DNA from: Prionace glauca
Lineage: Eukaryota; Chordata; Chondrichthyes; Carcharhiniformes; Carcharhinidae
NCBI GenBank assembly: GCA_037974335.1
Contig: CM075761.1
Span: 12,389,543 to 12,453,542 of the forward strand
Length of the DNA stretch: 64,000 bases
Direction of reading: 5' to 3'
Shown here: piece after piece, positions 1-11,094 of the stretch
How positions within the stretch are numbered: position 1 is the stretch's first letter
Layout of the letters: every line of letters starts with the position of its first letter
Made by a program: the position numbers and the translations under genes
The notes under the pieces: generated by a model
Told to the model about the DNA's origin: nothing
The model's database searches: none
The model's input: the letters and a program-made list of their open reading frames with translations, nothing else

Positions 1-240
1 GGAACCTGGGTCTAATTCCGGTTTAGAGAGACAGTCTGTGTTGAGTTTCCACGTTATCACAGTTTCTGTGTGGGTATCCTCAGGGTGATCCTGTTTCCTT
101 CCACACTGTAAAGATGTGCAGTTTCGGTTGATTAGCAATGTTAAATTGCTGCTTACTGATAGGGGACTAGAAGGGCAAATGTGTCGGGTTGCTGGCGTTG
201 TGTTTGGTGCAGACTTGATGGGCTGAATGGACTTTTTCTG
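1..240 (+). repeat. Diverged tRNA-related SINE fragment
   Basis: The stretch reads like a decayed copy of the SINE seen better preserved at 50502-50823 but in the opposite orientation. It has a degraded 'GGTCTAATTCCGG' B-box-like segment, a 'TGTGTGGGTATCCTC' middle and a 'GCAGACTTGATGGGCTGAATGG' 3' end. Divergence from the other copies is high, so it is an old insertion. The 5' part lies outside the window. Confidence 0.6.
102..238 (+). repeat. Left arm of a 137-bp inverted repeat
   Basis: The reverse complement of this segment recurs at 678-814 with two mismatches and no gaps by direct reading. It covers the middle and 3' part of the old SINE. The two arms are far more alike than either is to other SINE copies here, so the inverted copy arose long after the SINE inserted. 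Confidence 0.9.
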
Positions 241-677
241 ATCTGCCGGGAATCTAAAATTCAAACTGGTTTCAACGGGAATCTTGATTGAACCCTCTGC
301 TGGTTGGAGTCAGATCTGGCACAAAGAATGATGGATGTGGAGGTCTAAGTTCTGGAATCTTATCTGCAGAAGTTGCAATGGATTAGTGTCCTTGGCCCAA
401 CCATCCGCAGCTATTTCATTGATGACCTTCCTTCTATCATGACGTGATAAGTGGTGATGTTCAGTGATAACTTCACAATATTCAGCACCGATCAGAGCCC
501 CTCAACTGCATAAGAATTCAATGTTCATATGCAGTAAGACACGGACAATATCCACCTTGAGCTGACAAGTATCAAATAGAATTTGCACCAGAGAAGTGTC
601 AGGCAGCGATGGTCATGAACATGGGTGGAGGCAAAGACCTCCCACAATCAACATTCTGTGGGGGGGGGGGGGGGGGC

Positions 678-814
678 GAAAAAGTCCATTCAGCCCATCA
701 AGTCTGCACCAAACACAATGCCAGCAACCCGACACATTTGCCCTTCTAGTCCCCTATCAGTAAGCAGCAATTTAACATTGCCAATCAACCGAAACTGCAC
801 ATCTTTACAGTGTG
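678..814 (-). repeat. Right arm of a 137-bp inverted repeat
   Basis: Reverse complement of 102-238, with mismatches near positions 719 and 782 only. A run of 17 G (660-676) abuts its outer edge. The spacer of about 440 bases (239-677) shows no coding potential that I trust. Confidence 0.9.
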
Positions 815-899
815 TTAATCAATGTTACCAACATTGACTAACAAATGAACTGGCTGATCAGATGCATACTTTGACTACAACAGCCATTCAAAGCCAGGG

Positions 900-1330
900 G
901 ACTTGCGGCGAGTAACTCACCTCTTCACTCCCCAAAGCCCGTCCACCATCGAAAAAGCAAAACTCGGAAGTCTGATGGGATACCCTCTACTTGCCTGGTT
1001 GCAGATCCAATAACACTCAAAAAAAAAAATATTCCACATCACCCAGTCCATTCTAACAATGGCAGCATTTACTCGATTCACAGCACGAAATCTCCAAGTA
1101 TCTTTCAGCAGAACCTTCCAAATTGCGAAGGACAAGGACAGCAGATTTCTGAGAACTGGCCCACATTGATTTTGCCCTCCAAGTCATTTGCTAGACGGAC
1201 TTGGTGATATACCATCGTTCCTTTCCTGATGCTGTACGATAACCTTGGAATCTTCCCCCCCCCCCCCCCCCAAAGCACTGTTGTAGTATTGACATTCCAG
1301 GGATGTGTAACGTTTGAAGAAATCAATTTC
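900..1330 (+). mobile_element. Old LINE fragment, RT C-terminal region
   Basis: The stretch from 'CCCCAAAGCCCGTCCACCATC' through 'GGACAAGGACAGCAG' resembles the end of the reverse-transcriptase ORF of a non-CR1 LINE common in cartilaginous and bony fish genomes. The same family is seen at 38205-38765. Frames are decayed and a poly-C run (about 1255-1271) interrupts it. Clade is not assigned with confidence. From 1330 to about 1540 nothing was recognised. Confidence 0.55.
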
Positions 1331-1540
1331 CCACCACCCTGCTCAAGTAAGAGTGATAAATGATCGCCGAGCATGAGAAGCTCGCATATCATCAACAATT
1401 CAAAAAAAAACATCAGTCATAATCTTTTGGAATGGCGAGCAAACGCAAAGAGCAAAATGGCTTACTTCTACTGAAATATTTGGTTTTATCAGCTTATGCT
1501 TACATATAGGGCATTGATGTAGATTGAAAGGTAGCTTTCA

Positions 1541-2046
1541 AAGGATGCAAGGATGCAGAGGAGATTTACAAGGATGCAGAGGAGATTTACAAGGATGTTG
1601 CCTGGACTGGGAGGCATGCCTTATGAAGATAGGTTGAGGGAGCTGGGACTCTTTTCCCTGGAGAGGCGAAGGATGAGAGGCGACCTGATAGAAGTTTATA
1701 AAATGTTGAGAGGAATAGATAGGGTGGACTCTCAGAGGCTATTTCCCCGGGTTGAAATGGTCGCTACGAGAGGACACAGATTTAAGGTGCGGGGAGGGAA
1801 GTACAGAGGTGATGTTAGGGGTAAGTTTTTCACTCAGAGGGTGGTGAGTGATTGGAATCGGCTGCCGTCGTCGGTGGTGGAGGCGAATTCGCTGGGGTCT
1901 TTTAAAAGACTTCTGGATGAGTATATGGGGTTTAATGGGATTGGGGGTTATAGATAGGTCTATAGATTGGTGGGGTTGATGCGATCGGCGCAACTCGAGG
2001 GCCGAAGGGCCTGTTTGTGCTGTAATGTTCTATGTTCTATGTTCTA
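1541..2046 (+). mobile_element. CR1 LINE, subfamily A, 5'-truncated 3' end
   Basis: The end of the RT ORF (open to 1957, containing 'RGIDRVDSQRLFPRVEM') is followed by the subfamily-A 3' end 'GGCGCAACTCGAGGGCCGAA' and TTCTATG repeats to 2046. At its 5' edge a 21-nt segment ('AAGGATGCAGAGGAGATTTAC') is present twice in tandem. From 2047 to 2584 no feature was recognised. Confidence 0.9.
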
Positions 2047-2584
2047 AATCACAGCTGGTTAATTAATAGAGGGGGATAAATTGTTGATTGATTTGGGGAA
2101 TGATAAAGCTGCATTGTTAAATCGTTTTCTTAATGTGGATTGCAGTTCGGGATAATGTCACCTCTCTTCTATTTATTGTCAACGGTAATGTTTAATATGT
2201 CTCCCAGGCTCAGGGCGGACCTCTCTATGCCTCGCTGGATTTTGCTGCTTTGGAAAAGAGATCAAAGAAGACAAGTCGAAAATGAGAATCAAATGGCTTC
2301 TCCAGGGAGAATTGTCGAGGAGACAGGCCGTGTAAAGCAATAGTTTGTTTTGTGGAAATTAAAATGGAGCAGAAGAGTCTCCCATAAAACAACCGGAATA
2401 TCCCCATGCATTCACCAAAGACTGGCTCGTGTCATTCATCGTCAATGATTCAGTTTCATATACCGCAGTATCGTTTGGGATATTCTTTTGTTATATTCAC
2501 GATCCTTGAACAATGTTAAGGGAGTTCCCTGAGTTTCCCTGAAAATACTCTGCTGATTGTATAGCTCCAGTTACTGATGTTTTA

Positions 2585-3560
2585 TTATTTAATTGCACAT
2601 TTCAAAGAATCTAGTACAGGAACAGGCCTTTCGGCGGGCGCAGGCTGCATGGATATGTAATGCATTTCCAAATTGCAGACCTGTTGCCTCTGTGAGGTCT
2701 TATTCCCCCATTTCTTGCATACCCATGTGATTGTAAAGATATACGTTGCTGTTGTTTCTGATGTTGCATCTCCTCTGGCAGCACATTCCGGACTCTTACC
2801 GCCCTCGTTGTAATAAAACAAATGTCACTTTACTTTCAGACTTTAGTCTGTTTACCTTAAATCCATGTTCCCTGGTAATTCGCATTTTTACTCTCGTGAA
2901 AAGTAACTCCAATTTTCCATTCTATCCATGCCTCTCATAATTCTGTAGAGTCACAAAAAAAATCTGACATATGAAATAGAAATCAAACATTTGGCTCTTT
3001 GAGTCTGCTCCGTCATTCACTTTTCTCAAAGCTCATCAACAAAAGCAATGTCCGAATGTTGTAATCATCTATTAGGTTGGCCCCTCAGCCTCCGAGGTTC
3101 AAGTGAAAGGAACCAGGTTTGTCTAAACTTTCATCATATTTAATGCCCCGAAAACCAGGCAACATCCTGGTGAATTTTTTCGATCCTCTCCCTAAATTAT
3201 CCCTATCCTTCTGTTAGTGGGGAGAGCAGAACTGTACAGAATTTTTCAAATGTTTAACTAAATTTTTATCCAGCTGCAAAATGACTTGCCATTTTTATAC
3301 TCTATGCCCTGACCAGTAAAGGCCATTGGCCTTTTTGACCACATTATCCACTTGTTTTGCCCTTTGCGGGGAACTGTGGACTCTCTGCCTGAGTCACTCT
3401 TCATGTTAATGCTTCCAAGTGTTCCTCCATTTATTGTATTGTTGTCTCCTGCTTTGGGCCTCTAAATTGCATCCATTTGCATTTGCCTGGATTAACTTCT
3501 ACCTGCCTTTTGTCAGCCCAAGTCTGCAGCCTACCTGTATCCTGCTATATCCAATGACAA
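2585..3560 (-). mobile_element. Ancient CR1 LINE copy, subfamily E
   Basis: Read on the minus strand the segment follows the RT C-terminal layout of CR1: a 'CCAGGATGTTGCCTGGTTTTC' block, then the strand-specific 3' region. It carries many substitutions and no long ORF. The same subfamily recurs at 7179-7496 and 8460-8660. A young subfamily-A copy abuts its upstream end. Confidence 0.65.
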
Positions 3561-5754
3561 TCATAGAACATAGAACATAGAACATTACAGCACAAACAGG
3601 CCCTTCGGCCCTCGAGTTGCGCCGATCGCATCAACCCCACCAATCTATAGACCTATCTTTAACCCCCAATCCCATTAAACCCCATATACTCATCCAGAAG
3701 TCTTTTAAAAGACCCCAGCGAGTTCGCCTCCACCACCGACGACGGCAGCCGATTCCAATCACTCACTACCCTCTGAGTGAAAAACTTACCCCTAACATCA
3801 CCTCTGTACTTCCCTCCCCGCACCTTAAATCTGTGTCCTCTCGTAGCGACCATTTCAACCCGGGGAAATAGCCTCTGAGAGTCCACCCTATCTATTCCTC
3901 TCAACATTTTATAAACTTCTATCAGGTCGCCTCTCAACCTTCGCCTCTCCAGGGAAAAGAGTCCCAGCTCCCTCAACCTATCTTCATAAGGCATGCCTCC
4001 CAGTCCAGGCAACATCCTTGTAAATCTCCTCTGCACCCTTTCAATAGCTTCTACGTCTTTCCTATAGTGAGGCGACCAGAACTGCGCACAGTACTCCAAA
4101 TGAGGCCTGACGAGGGTCCTGTAAAGTTGCAGCATTACCTCCCGACTCCTAAACTCAATCCCTCGATTAATGAAGGCCAGTACACCATACGCCTTCTTGA
4201 CCACCTCCTCCACCTGCGAGGCCGATTTAAGAGTCCTGTGAACCCGGACCCCGAGATCCTTCTGCTCTTCAACGCTACTAAGACCCCTGCCCTTAATAGT
4301 GTACTCGTTCATCCCGTTGGTTCTGCCGAAATGGACTACTACACATTTATCCGCGTTGAAGTCCATCTGCCACTTCTCCGCCCATTCCTGCATCCTATCT
4401 ATGTCCTGCTGCAACTTTTGACATCCTTCCAGACCATCCACAACACCGCCGACCTTCGTGTCATCAGCGAATTTGCTAACCCATCCCTCCACTTCCTCAT
4501 CCAGGTCATTTATGAAAATGACAAACAACAAGGGTCCCAGAACTGATCCCTGGGGCACCCCACTCTTGACTGACCTCCATTCCGATAAAGACCCATCCAC
4601 AACCACTCTCTGCCTTCTGCAGGCAAGCCAGTTCTGGATCCACAAGGCCAAAGGCCCTTGGATCCCATGCCCTCTCACCTTCTCAAGAAGTCTTGCATGG
4701 GGGACCTTATCAAAAGCCTTGCTGAAGTCCATGTACACTACGTCCACGGCACTTCCTTCGTCAATGTGTTCAGTCACATTATCGAAGAACTCAACTAGGC
4801 TCGTAAGGCACGACCTGCCCTTGACAAATCCATGCTGACTATTCCTGATCATGTCAAACCTCTCCAAATGGTCGTAAATCTTGTCCCTCAGAAGCCTCTC
4901 CATCAGCTTACCAACCACTGAGGTCAGACTCACCGGGCGGTAATTTCCCGGGCTATCTCTGTTCCCTTTCTTGAAAATAGGGACTACATCCGCAATCCTC
5001 CAATCTTCCGGAACCTCTCCCGTCTCCATTGACGACGCAAAGATCATCGCCAAGGGCTCTGCAATCACTTCCCTGGCCTCCCACAGTATCCTGGGGTACA
5101 TCCCATCTGGTCCCGGCGACTTATCTACCTTGATAGAATTCAAAAGTTCTAACACATCCTCCTCTTTAATGTCCACGTACTGAACCTTTTCCACCTGCTG
5201 CAAGTCCATAGCAAGATCTCCCAAATCAGCTTCCACTGTGAATACTGATGCAAAGTACTCATTAAGCACCTCCGCCATTTCTTCTGGTTCTACACAGACC
5301 TTTCCCCCTTCATCTTTTATAGGTCCTATCCTTTCCCTTCTCACCCTTTTACCTTTCACATACTTATAGAAGGCCTTGGGATTTTCTTTAATCTTACCCG
5401 CCAAGGTCTTCTCATGACCCCTTCTGGCTCTCCTAATTTCCCTTTTAACCTCCTTTCTACAGTCCTTATATTCTTCAAGATCCTTAATCTTTCCTAGTTC
5501 CCTGAACCTTTTGTATACATTCCTTTTCCTCCTGACTAGGTTCAACACAGCCTTCGTGCACCACGGTTCCCGCGACCTACCAAAACCCCCTTGCCTTATC
5601 GGAACATTGTTATGCAGAGCGCCAAAGAAACATTCCTTGAATATCCGCCACCTTCCTTCGGTACTCTTCCCTAAGAATGCCTCCTTCCAGTTTATTTGTC
5701 CAAGTAACTTCCTGACTTCTTCGTATCTCCCCTTACTCCAGACAAAAATCCTCC
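3561..5754 (-). mobile_element. CR1 LINE, subfamily A, 2.2 kb with open RT
   Basis: The 3' end lies at the left (TTCTATG repeats, then 'GGGCCGAAGGGCC') and the element is truncated on the right inside the segment between endonuclease and RT. One frame is open from the truncation to the stop at 3659. It contains the RT landmarks '[14 protein letters not shown]', 'YMDFSKAFDKV', '[14 protein letters not shown]' and the catalytic 'FADD'. The open frame continues a further 40 codons into the neighbouring C copy by chance. It looks nearly identical to the A copies at 23349-24450, 29771-30965 and 51731-54295, so insertion was recent. Confidence 0.92.
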
Positions 5755-6142
5755 TAGAACATAAGAACATAAGAAATAGGAGCAGGAGTAAGCCATCTAG
5801 CCCTTCGAGCCGGCCCCGCCATTCAATAAGATCATGGCTGATCTGTCGTGGCTCAGTTACACATTCCCGCCCTCTCCCCATAACCCTTAATCCCCTCTCT
5901 TATCAAAAACCCATCAACCCGCGTCTTAAAAATATTTAGCGAGGCAGCCTCCACCACTTCAACGGGCAGAGAATTCCAGAGATTCACCACCCTTTGAGTG
6001 AAGAAATTCCTCCTCAACTCCGTTCTAAACCACCCCCCTTTATCTTGAGGCGGTGCCCTCTGGTCCTACTGTCCTTTCTGAGCGGCAAGAGCCTCTCCAC
6101 CTTTATCCTATCCATCCCATTCAACGTCTTATACATCTCCTC
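5755..6142 (-). mobile_element. CR1 LINE, subfamily C, 3' end
   Basis: Starts with the reverse complement of the C tail (TTCTTATG repeats), then 'GGCCTACTCCTGCTCC'-type sequence and the RT C-terminal codons for 'LNIFKTRVDGFLIREGIKG'. It is truncated at the right near the 'NGMDRIKVERLLPL' codons, where an older CR1 piece follows. Confidence 0.85.
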
Positions 6143-6470
6143 AAAATCTTCAGCACTTCCAACCTTTGTGCTTTGTGCAAACTTACTAATAAGACCACCT
6201 ACATGCTCAGCCACATTATTTATATATAGTACAAACAACCAGGGTCCCGGCGCTGACCCCTACAGAAAACCACTTCTTACAAATCTCCAGTCAGGAAAAC
6301 ACACTTCCACCGCTACTCTCTGACTACTATAGCCAAGCAAGTTCTGTATCCCTCTGAGCAGTTCACTGCGGATCCCTTGTGACCTGATCTTCAGTATCAG
6401 CCTTTCATGAGGAAACTTGTCAAATGCCTTCCTAAAGTCTTTGTCTACAACATTTACAGTCCTGTGCTTA
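6143..6470 (-). mobile_element. Old CR1 LINE fragment, subfamily D, RT core
   Basis: Minus-strand reading gives broken pieces of the RT core: 'VNVVDKDFRKAFDKFPHERL', then 'RVAVEVCFPDWRFVRSGFL', then 'GGLISKFAQSTKVG', where FADD has become FAQS. It lacks its own 3' end. It is clearly older than the A, B and C pieces around it. Confidence 0.7.
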
Positions 6471-6555
6471 TAGAATATAGAACATAGAACACTACAGCAC
6501 AAACAGGCCTTTCGGCCCACGAGTTGCGCCGATCACATCAACACCTACCAACCTT
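6471..6555 (-). mobile_element. CR1 LINE, subfamily A variant, 3' end only
   Basis: About 85 bases of A-type 3' end: TTCTATG-type repeats, then 'CGAAAGGCCTGTTTGTGCTG' on the minus strand. The variant 'CACATCAACACCTACCAA' matches the short A copy at 34722-34914. It is severely 5'-truncated. Confidence 0.75.
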
Positions 6556-6563
6556 TTCACTAG

Positions 6564-6843
6564 CTAGCACGAGGGGGCATGGCTTTAAATTAAGGGGGGG
6601 GGGGGTAGCTACAAGACGGATGTCAGGGGTAGGTTCTTTACCCAGCGGGTGGTGAGGGATTGGAATGCCCTGCCTGCTGCAGTTGTAAATGCTCCTAGTT
6701 TGGGGGCGTTTAAGAGAACTGTAGATAGGTTTATGGATGAAAAGGGATTGGTATAGGCTAGTGGGTCATTGTTTTTGTAACTGGTCGGCGCAACATCGTG
6801 GGCCGAAGGGCCTGTTCTGCGCTGTAAATGTTCTATGTTCTAT
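6564..6843 (+). mobile_element. CR1 LINE, subfamily B, 3' end (first of a tandem pair)
   Basis: Begins inside the 'CTAGCACGAGGGGGCATGG' part of the B RT ORF and ends with 'GGGCCGAAGGGCCTGTTCTG' and TTCTATG repeats. A second B 3' end follows directly in the same orientation. A G run sits in the coding end. Confidence 0.88.
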
Positions 6844-7178
6844 GATTAGAGGTTTAGATAGGGTGGACAGTGATTGCCTTTTTCCGCGGATGGAGAAAGC
6901 TAGCGCGAGGGGGCATAGCTTTAAATTTAGGGGTGGTAGTTATAGGACGGATGTCAGGGGTAGATTCTTTACCCAGAGGATGGTGAGGGATTGGAATGCC
7001 CTGCCAGCTGCAGTTGTAAATGCGCCTAATTTGGGGGCGTTTAAGAGATCCGTGGATAGGTTTATGGACGAAAAGGGGTTGGTTTAGGTTAGTGGGTCAT
7101 TGCTTTTTAACTGGCCGGCGCAACATCGTGGGCCGAAGGGCCTGTTCTGCGCTGTAATGTTCTATGTTCTATGTTCTC
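6844..7178 (+). mobile_element. CR1 LINE, subfamily B, 3' end (second of a tandem pair)
   Basis: Same orientation as the preceding B copy, starting a little further upstream in the RT ORF ('GLDRVDSDCLFPRMEKA') and open to 7087. The ATG shared by the first copy's tail and this copy's 'ATGATTAGAGG' start makes the exact junction ambiguous by a few bases. The TTCTATG tail ends near 7178. Confidence 0.88.
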
Positions 7179-7496
7179 CCCCTGAAACGAAAGGAAGATT
7201 GGCTGTTCGCCAGTCCTCTGGGAACTCTCCAGTGTCTAAAGATGATCCGCAGATTTTGTACAAGGTTCCAGCAGTTTCCTTCCTCGACTCTCTTAGTATT
7301 CTGGGATAGAGCCCATGAAGAATTGGAGACTTGTCTATCTCATATGTTTTTCAAAACGCCGAACATCTCCGCCATTTGTTAGCGACATGTCCTAGAATAT
7401 CAACATTCCCCTGTCCGGACTCATCATTCAGCATGTCATCCTCTGTTAGTCCTGCTCCAAAATATGAATTAAGGCACTTTCTCCAGCTCCACACAT
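7179..7496 (-). mobile_element. Ancient CR1 LINE subfamily E, part 1 (split by a B copy)
   Basis: Minus-strand match to the linker and thumb-proximal part of the CR1 ORF2 (region around 'TGEFPEDWR' in relatives), heavily mutated. The element continues after the B insertion at 8460. The orientation is the same as the inserted copy. Confidence 0.6.
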
Positions 7497-8459
7497 CATA
7501 GAACATAGAACATAGAACATTACAGCGCAGAACAGGCCCTTCGGCCCACGATGTTGCGCCGACCAGTTACAAAAACAATGACCCACTAGCCTAAACCAAT
7601 CCCTTTTCGTCCATAAACCTATCCACAGATCTCTTAAACGCCCCCAAACTAGGCGCATTTACAACTGCAGCTGGCAGGGCATTCCAGTCCCTCACCACCC
7701 TCTGGATAAAGAACCTACCCCTGACATCAGTCCTATAACTACCCCCCCTGAATTTAAAGTCGTTCCCCCTCGTGCTAGCTTTCTCCATACTAGGAAAAAG
7801 GCTATCACTATCTACCCTGTCTAAACCTCTAATCGTCGTATATGTTTCAATGAGATCCCCTCTTAGCCGCCTTCTTTCCAGCGAAACCAACCCCAAATCT
7901 CTCAGTCTCTCCTCATAGGATCTCCCCTCCATACCAGGCAACATCCTGGTAAACCTCCTCTGCACCCTCTCCAAAACCTCCACATCCTTCCTGTAATGTG
8001 GGCACCAGAACTGCACACAAAACTCCAAGTGCGGCCGCACCAGAGTTGTGTACAGTTGCATCATGACGTTGCGACTCCTAAATTCAATCCCCCTACCAAT
8101 AAACGCCAAGACACCGTATGCCTTCTTAACAACCTTATCTACTTGATTCCTAACTTTCAGGGATCTATGTACACATACACCTAGATCCCTCTGCTCCTCC
8201 ACACTATTCAAAGTCCTCCCGTTAGCCCTATATTCAACACATCTGTTATTCCTACCGAAATGAATTACCTCACACTGATCCACATTAAACTCCATCCGCC
8301 ACCTCGCAGCCCAGCTCTGCAACCTTTCTAAGTCACCCTGCAAGCTATGACAGCCTTCCTCACAATCTACCACACCTCCGACTTTGGTGTCATCAGCAAA
8401 CTTACTAATCCACCCAACTATACCCTCATCCAGATCATTAATAAAAATTACAAACATCA
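7497..8459 (-). mobile_element. CR1 LINE, subfamily B, about 1 kb, inside CR1 E
   Basis: The 3' tail is at the left and the RT ORF is open from the truncation at about 8459 to 7591. It contains 'KFADDTKVGG', 'RDLGVCVHRSLKV' and the C-terminal 'FKRSVDRFMDEKGLV'. Element E resumes immediately on the right, so this is a nested insertion. Confidence 0.9.
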
Positions 8460-8660
8460 GTTCCCTTCCTTGTCCTTGAGTGGATCTACGCTTTCCCAAG
8501 CCACCCTTTCGTTCCTTATGTAGGCATAAAATGCCATGGAACTTTCCGTCAAACTCCTTACCAATGATGTTTTGTGGCTCATTTTAACCAATCTAATTCC
8601 TTGCTTAAAATATTTCCTGCCTTCTTTATATTCTTACAATCATTATGTAAATGTAGATTT
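8460..8660 (-). mobile_element. Ancient CR1 LINE subfamily E, part 2
   Basis: Continues the element interrupted at 7496. Minus-strand sequence corresponds to the basic linker between endonuclease and RT ('AFYAYIRNERV'-like reading, degraded). It fades into unrecognised sequence near 8660. Confidence 0.5.
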
Positions 8661-11094
8661 GCTGCAAAGTTGTTAAATGATGGTCCAGATTGATATATAA
8701 GTGACAAATAAATAAATAATTTAATTTAATTTTGTGAAATTGAGACTGGTATGGAGCTCACTGTATTAGTCCTGGATTGAGATGTTGCTAGTTCTGCGTT
8801 TCACTGTCCATGATACGAATTGTTTAATTGTTTATATAATTAGAACACGAAAGGATACTGCCCCCTGGCTGTGATTCAGGAAATTTCTGGTAATACAATG
8901 TTAATTTCACGGATTGTAATTAGTTTTCAGCTTAAGCCCCAGAGCCAGAAGAGAGTGCACATCATTGGGAAGAGTAAGCGAATCTTAGCACAATGGAAGG
9001 GGGAGTCACAATGCACAGAGAGATAATAACAAGGAAACTGAGTAAGTGAATGGGTTGTTCCTCGGTATCAAGTTGGAGTAACGTTCCAGAGGACAGGAAA
9101 TGAATTGTTGCTAACATCAAGCATTGCAAAAATCCAAACAATTATAACGGATGGCAGAGTTAAAAGGTTATTGGCGGAGTGTGTAGTTTTCTTTATTTCT
9201 GATCACTTTTGTGCCTAATTTGATTTGGAAACAATAGGTCAAGTAATCACCATTTTTCCCGGTGAGGAATGAAGGACATGAGGTTCTCAGTGTAACAGTG
9301 ATAGATGACCGAATTACTGGCCTGGAAACATGCAACAATCAGAGTTTGGAGATTCAATTTGTCTATAACTTAGAACATGAGAGCACAAGAACTAGAATTA
9401 CCAGGAACATAATATGGAGCTCCGATTGTTTTATAGAATTGTTTAGTAATAAGCAGTAGATAATAAATCCAATCGCCTAACATTTTCCAGTCATGATTGC
9501 AGGAAAGACCCAATAATGACACCTAAACAAATACCCTTGCCCATTGTGCTAACGTGCCGCCCTGATCACTTATATTTAGATCTGTATTTTGTTTATTTAT
9601 GAAACCCTGAACATGCATTTCACCATGATTCTCTGGATGACAAAGCATTATCCTAAATGAGTGAGGAGTTTTATATTGGAGTAATAATACAACACAGTTC
9701 GCATCCCCGGAGACTCACATTATTTTCAGTTATTTCCTGATTCAGTTAACACCTTCCACCATTTCAGACAGCAAAATAAATAACAAAGAAATATTTGCAA
9801 GATGCTAATGGAAGCTGAAAGACTCACAATGTTGTAGAATGGTACAAGGACCACAATTATTGCCAAATTCTCTGGTGCGCATGGGCGTGGAACCAAATTA
9901 CTTATTGTTACGGAAGGTGTTCGCTGTTCAGACGTCTCTTGAGGGATACGATGCAGCTACTCTGGCTAATTTTGTTGTTGCTTAAAGATCATCCTTAATC
10001 CGGAAATGAAATAATTGCTCCTTCTACGAAAATAAAACCGTGCGGCCAGCGAATGAAACCTAGCCTGAGCTTGCTGGAGGCATTAAGTTTTATAGATAAA
10101 TGTAGTTATAATGGAACAAGAGCACCGTTGGTCCATTACTCCCAGTCAGAAGACGATGAGTAAACTCAATTATTCTAATCCTCATGCTGTATTCATGTAG
10201 CCATTATTTTTCATCTGCATCATTTTGCATTTAAAGATAAAGATTTTCTCCTCTCGCACTTCTGGTTCACTATTTTTAATAGAAGTTGTTCGTAAAACGC
10301 CCCCACCTTTCCCCTCACGCATGTATATCTTGTCAGAAAATTCAAAGGTTTATCTCCTAGTATTTATTTCATCCAATAATGGGAGTAAGTGTTTATTGGT
10401 GTTTGGGGACGTAAGCCACTATGGAATCTCTGCTCAATTGCCTTTGTTCCGGGAGACAAACCACAACAGGAAAGGGATTGGTGTAAATTTCTAGGACAGG
10501 GTGTTTGCAGCTATTCGGCTAACAGTGATTCAGCGTTCGGAGCGACTGATCCTCGACAGTGAAAGTTACATAGAGTTCATAGAGATTCGCATCAGAGAGA
10601 GAAACCTATTGTTTGCACTGGCCATCAAACAAGTAACTTTTCTTTCCACCATTTCCCCCCAGTTGGCCTCTAGTGCTGTAGATTATGCTGTTCCAAGTGT
10701 GCATTGGAGTACTTCCTTAATTTTGTGAGATTTCCCACCTCCGTGACCTTTCAAGCAATGAGTTCCATATCGTTGACACACCCTGGATCAAAAACATTTT
10801 TTGTCAAATAACAAAAGAGTTCAATATAACTCTCAGGGCAAGTGGGATCAACTGAAATGGGCGCAATGCCGAGTGAGGCTTTTTTAGTTGAACAATCAGT
10901 CAAGATCGCAAAAAAATGGCGCAACATGTTGGAACATGTTGATAGATTTGTTTCTATATTCCCATGCTTTTATATTTTTGAAATCGCAACGATGTGAGAA
11001 AGAAGAGTGTGTGGATAACCAAATACTTAGAACTCAGTTATGACCAAAGATTGACGAGTAAATGTCTTCTTTCGCTATTGAAGTCAGAAACTTT
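8661..11094. other. Unrecognised non-coding stretch
   Basis: No ORF longer than about 90 codons and no recognisable family. AT-rich segments and a few patches faintly reminiscent of very old CR1 (around 9075-9180 and 10625-10800) are all I see; neither is strong enough to call. Confidence 0.5.

Noticed and set aside
4067-4838. Plus-strand ORFs of 126-168 codons recurring over CR1-A copies (4067, 4458, 30280, 30671, 52236, 52627)
   Set aside because: They are antisense shadows of the CR1-A RT frame, repeated wherever A occurs.
5755-5881. A 740-codon ORF running from CR1-C into CR1-A as a fusion protein
   Set aside because: The N-terminal 40 codons are antisense-unrelated C 3' UTR read by chance; there is no sign of selection for the fusion.
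8750-11090. Possible ORFs of 65-90 codons (9262, 10225, 10501)
   Set aside because: No homology that I recognise, no splice or codon-bias support; expected by chance in this length.
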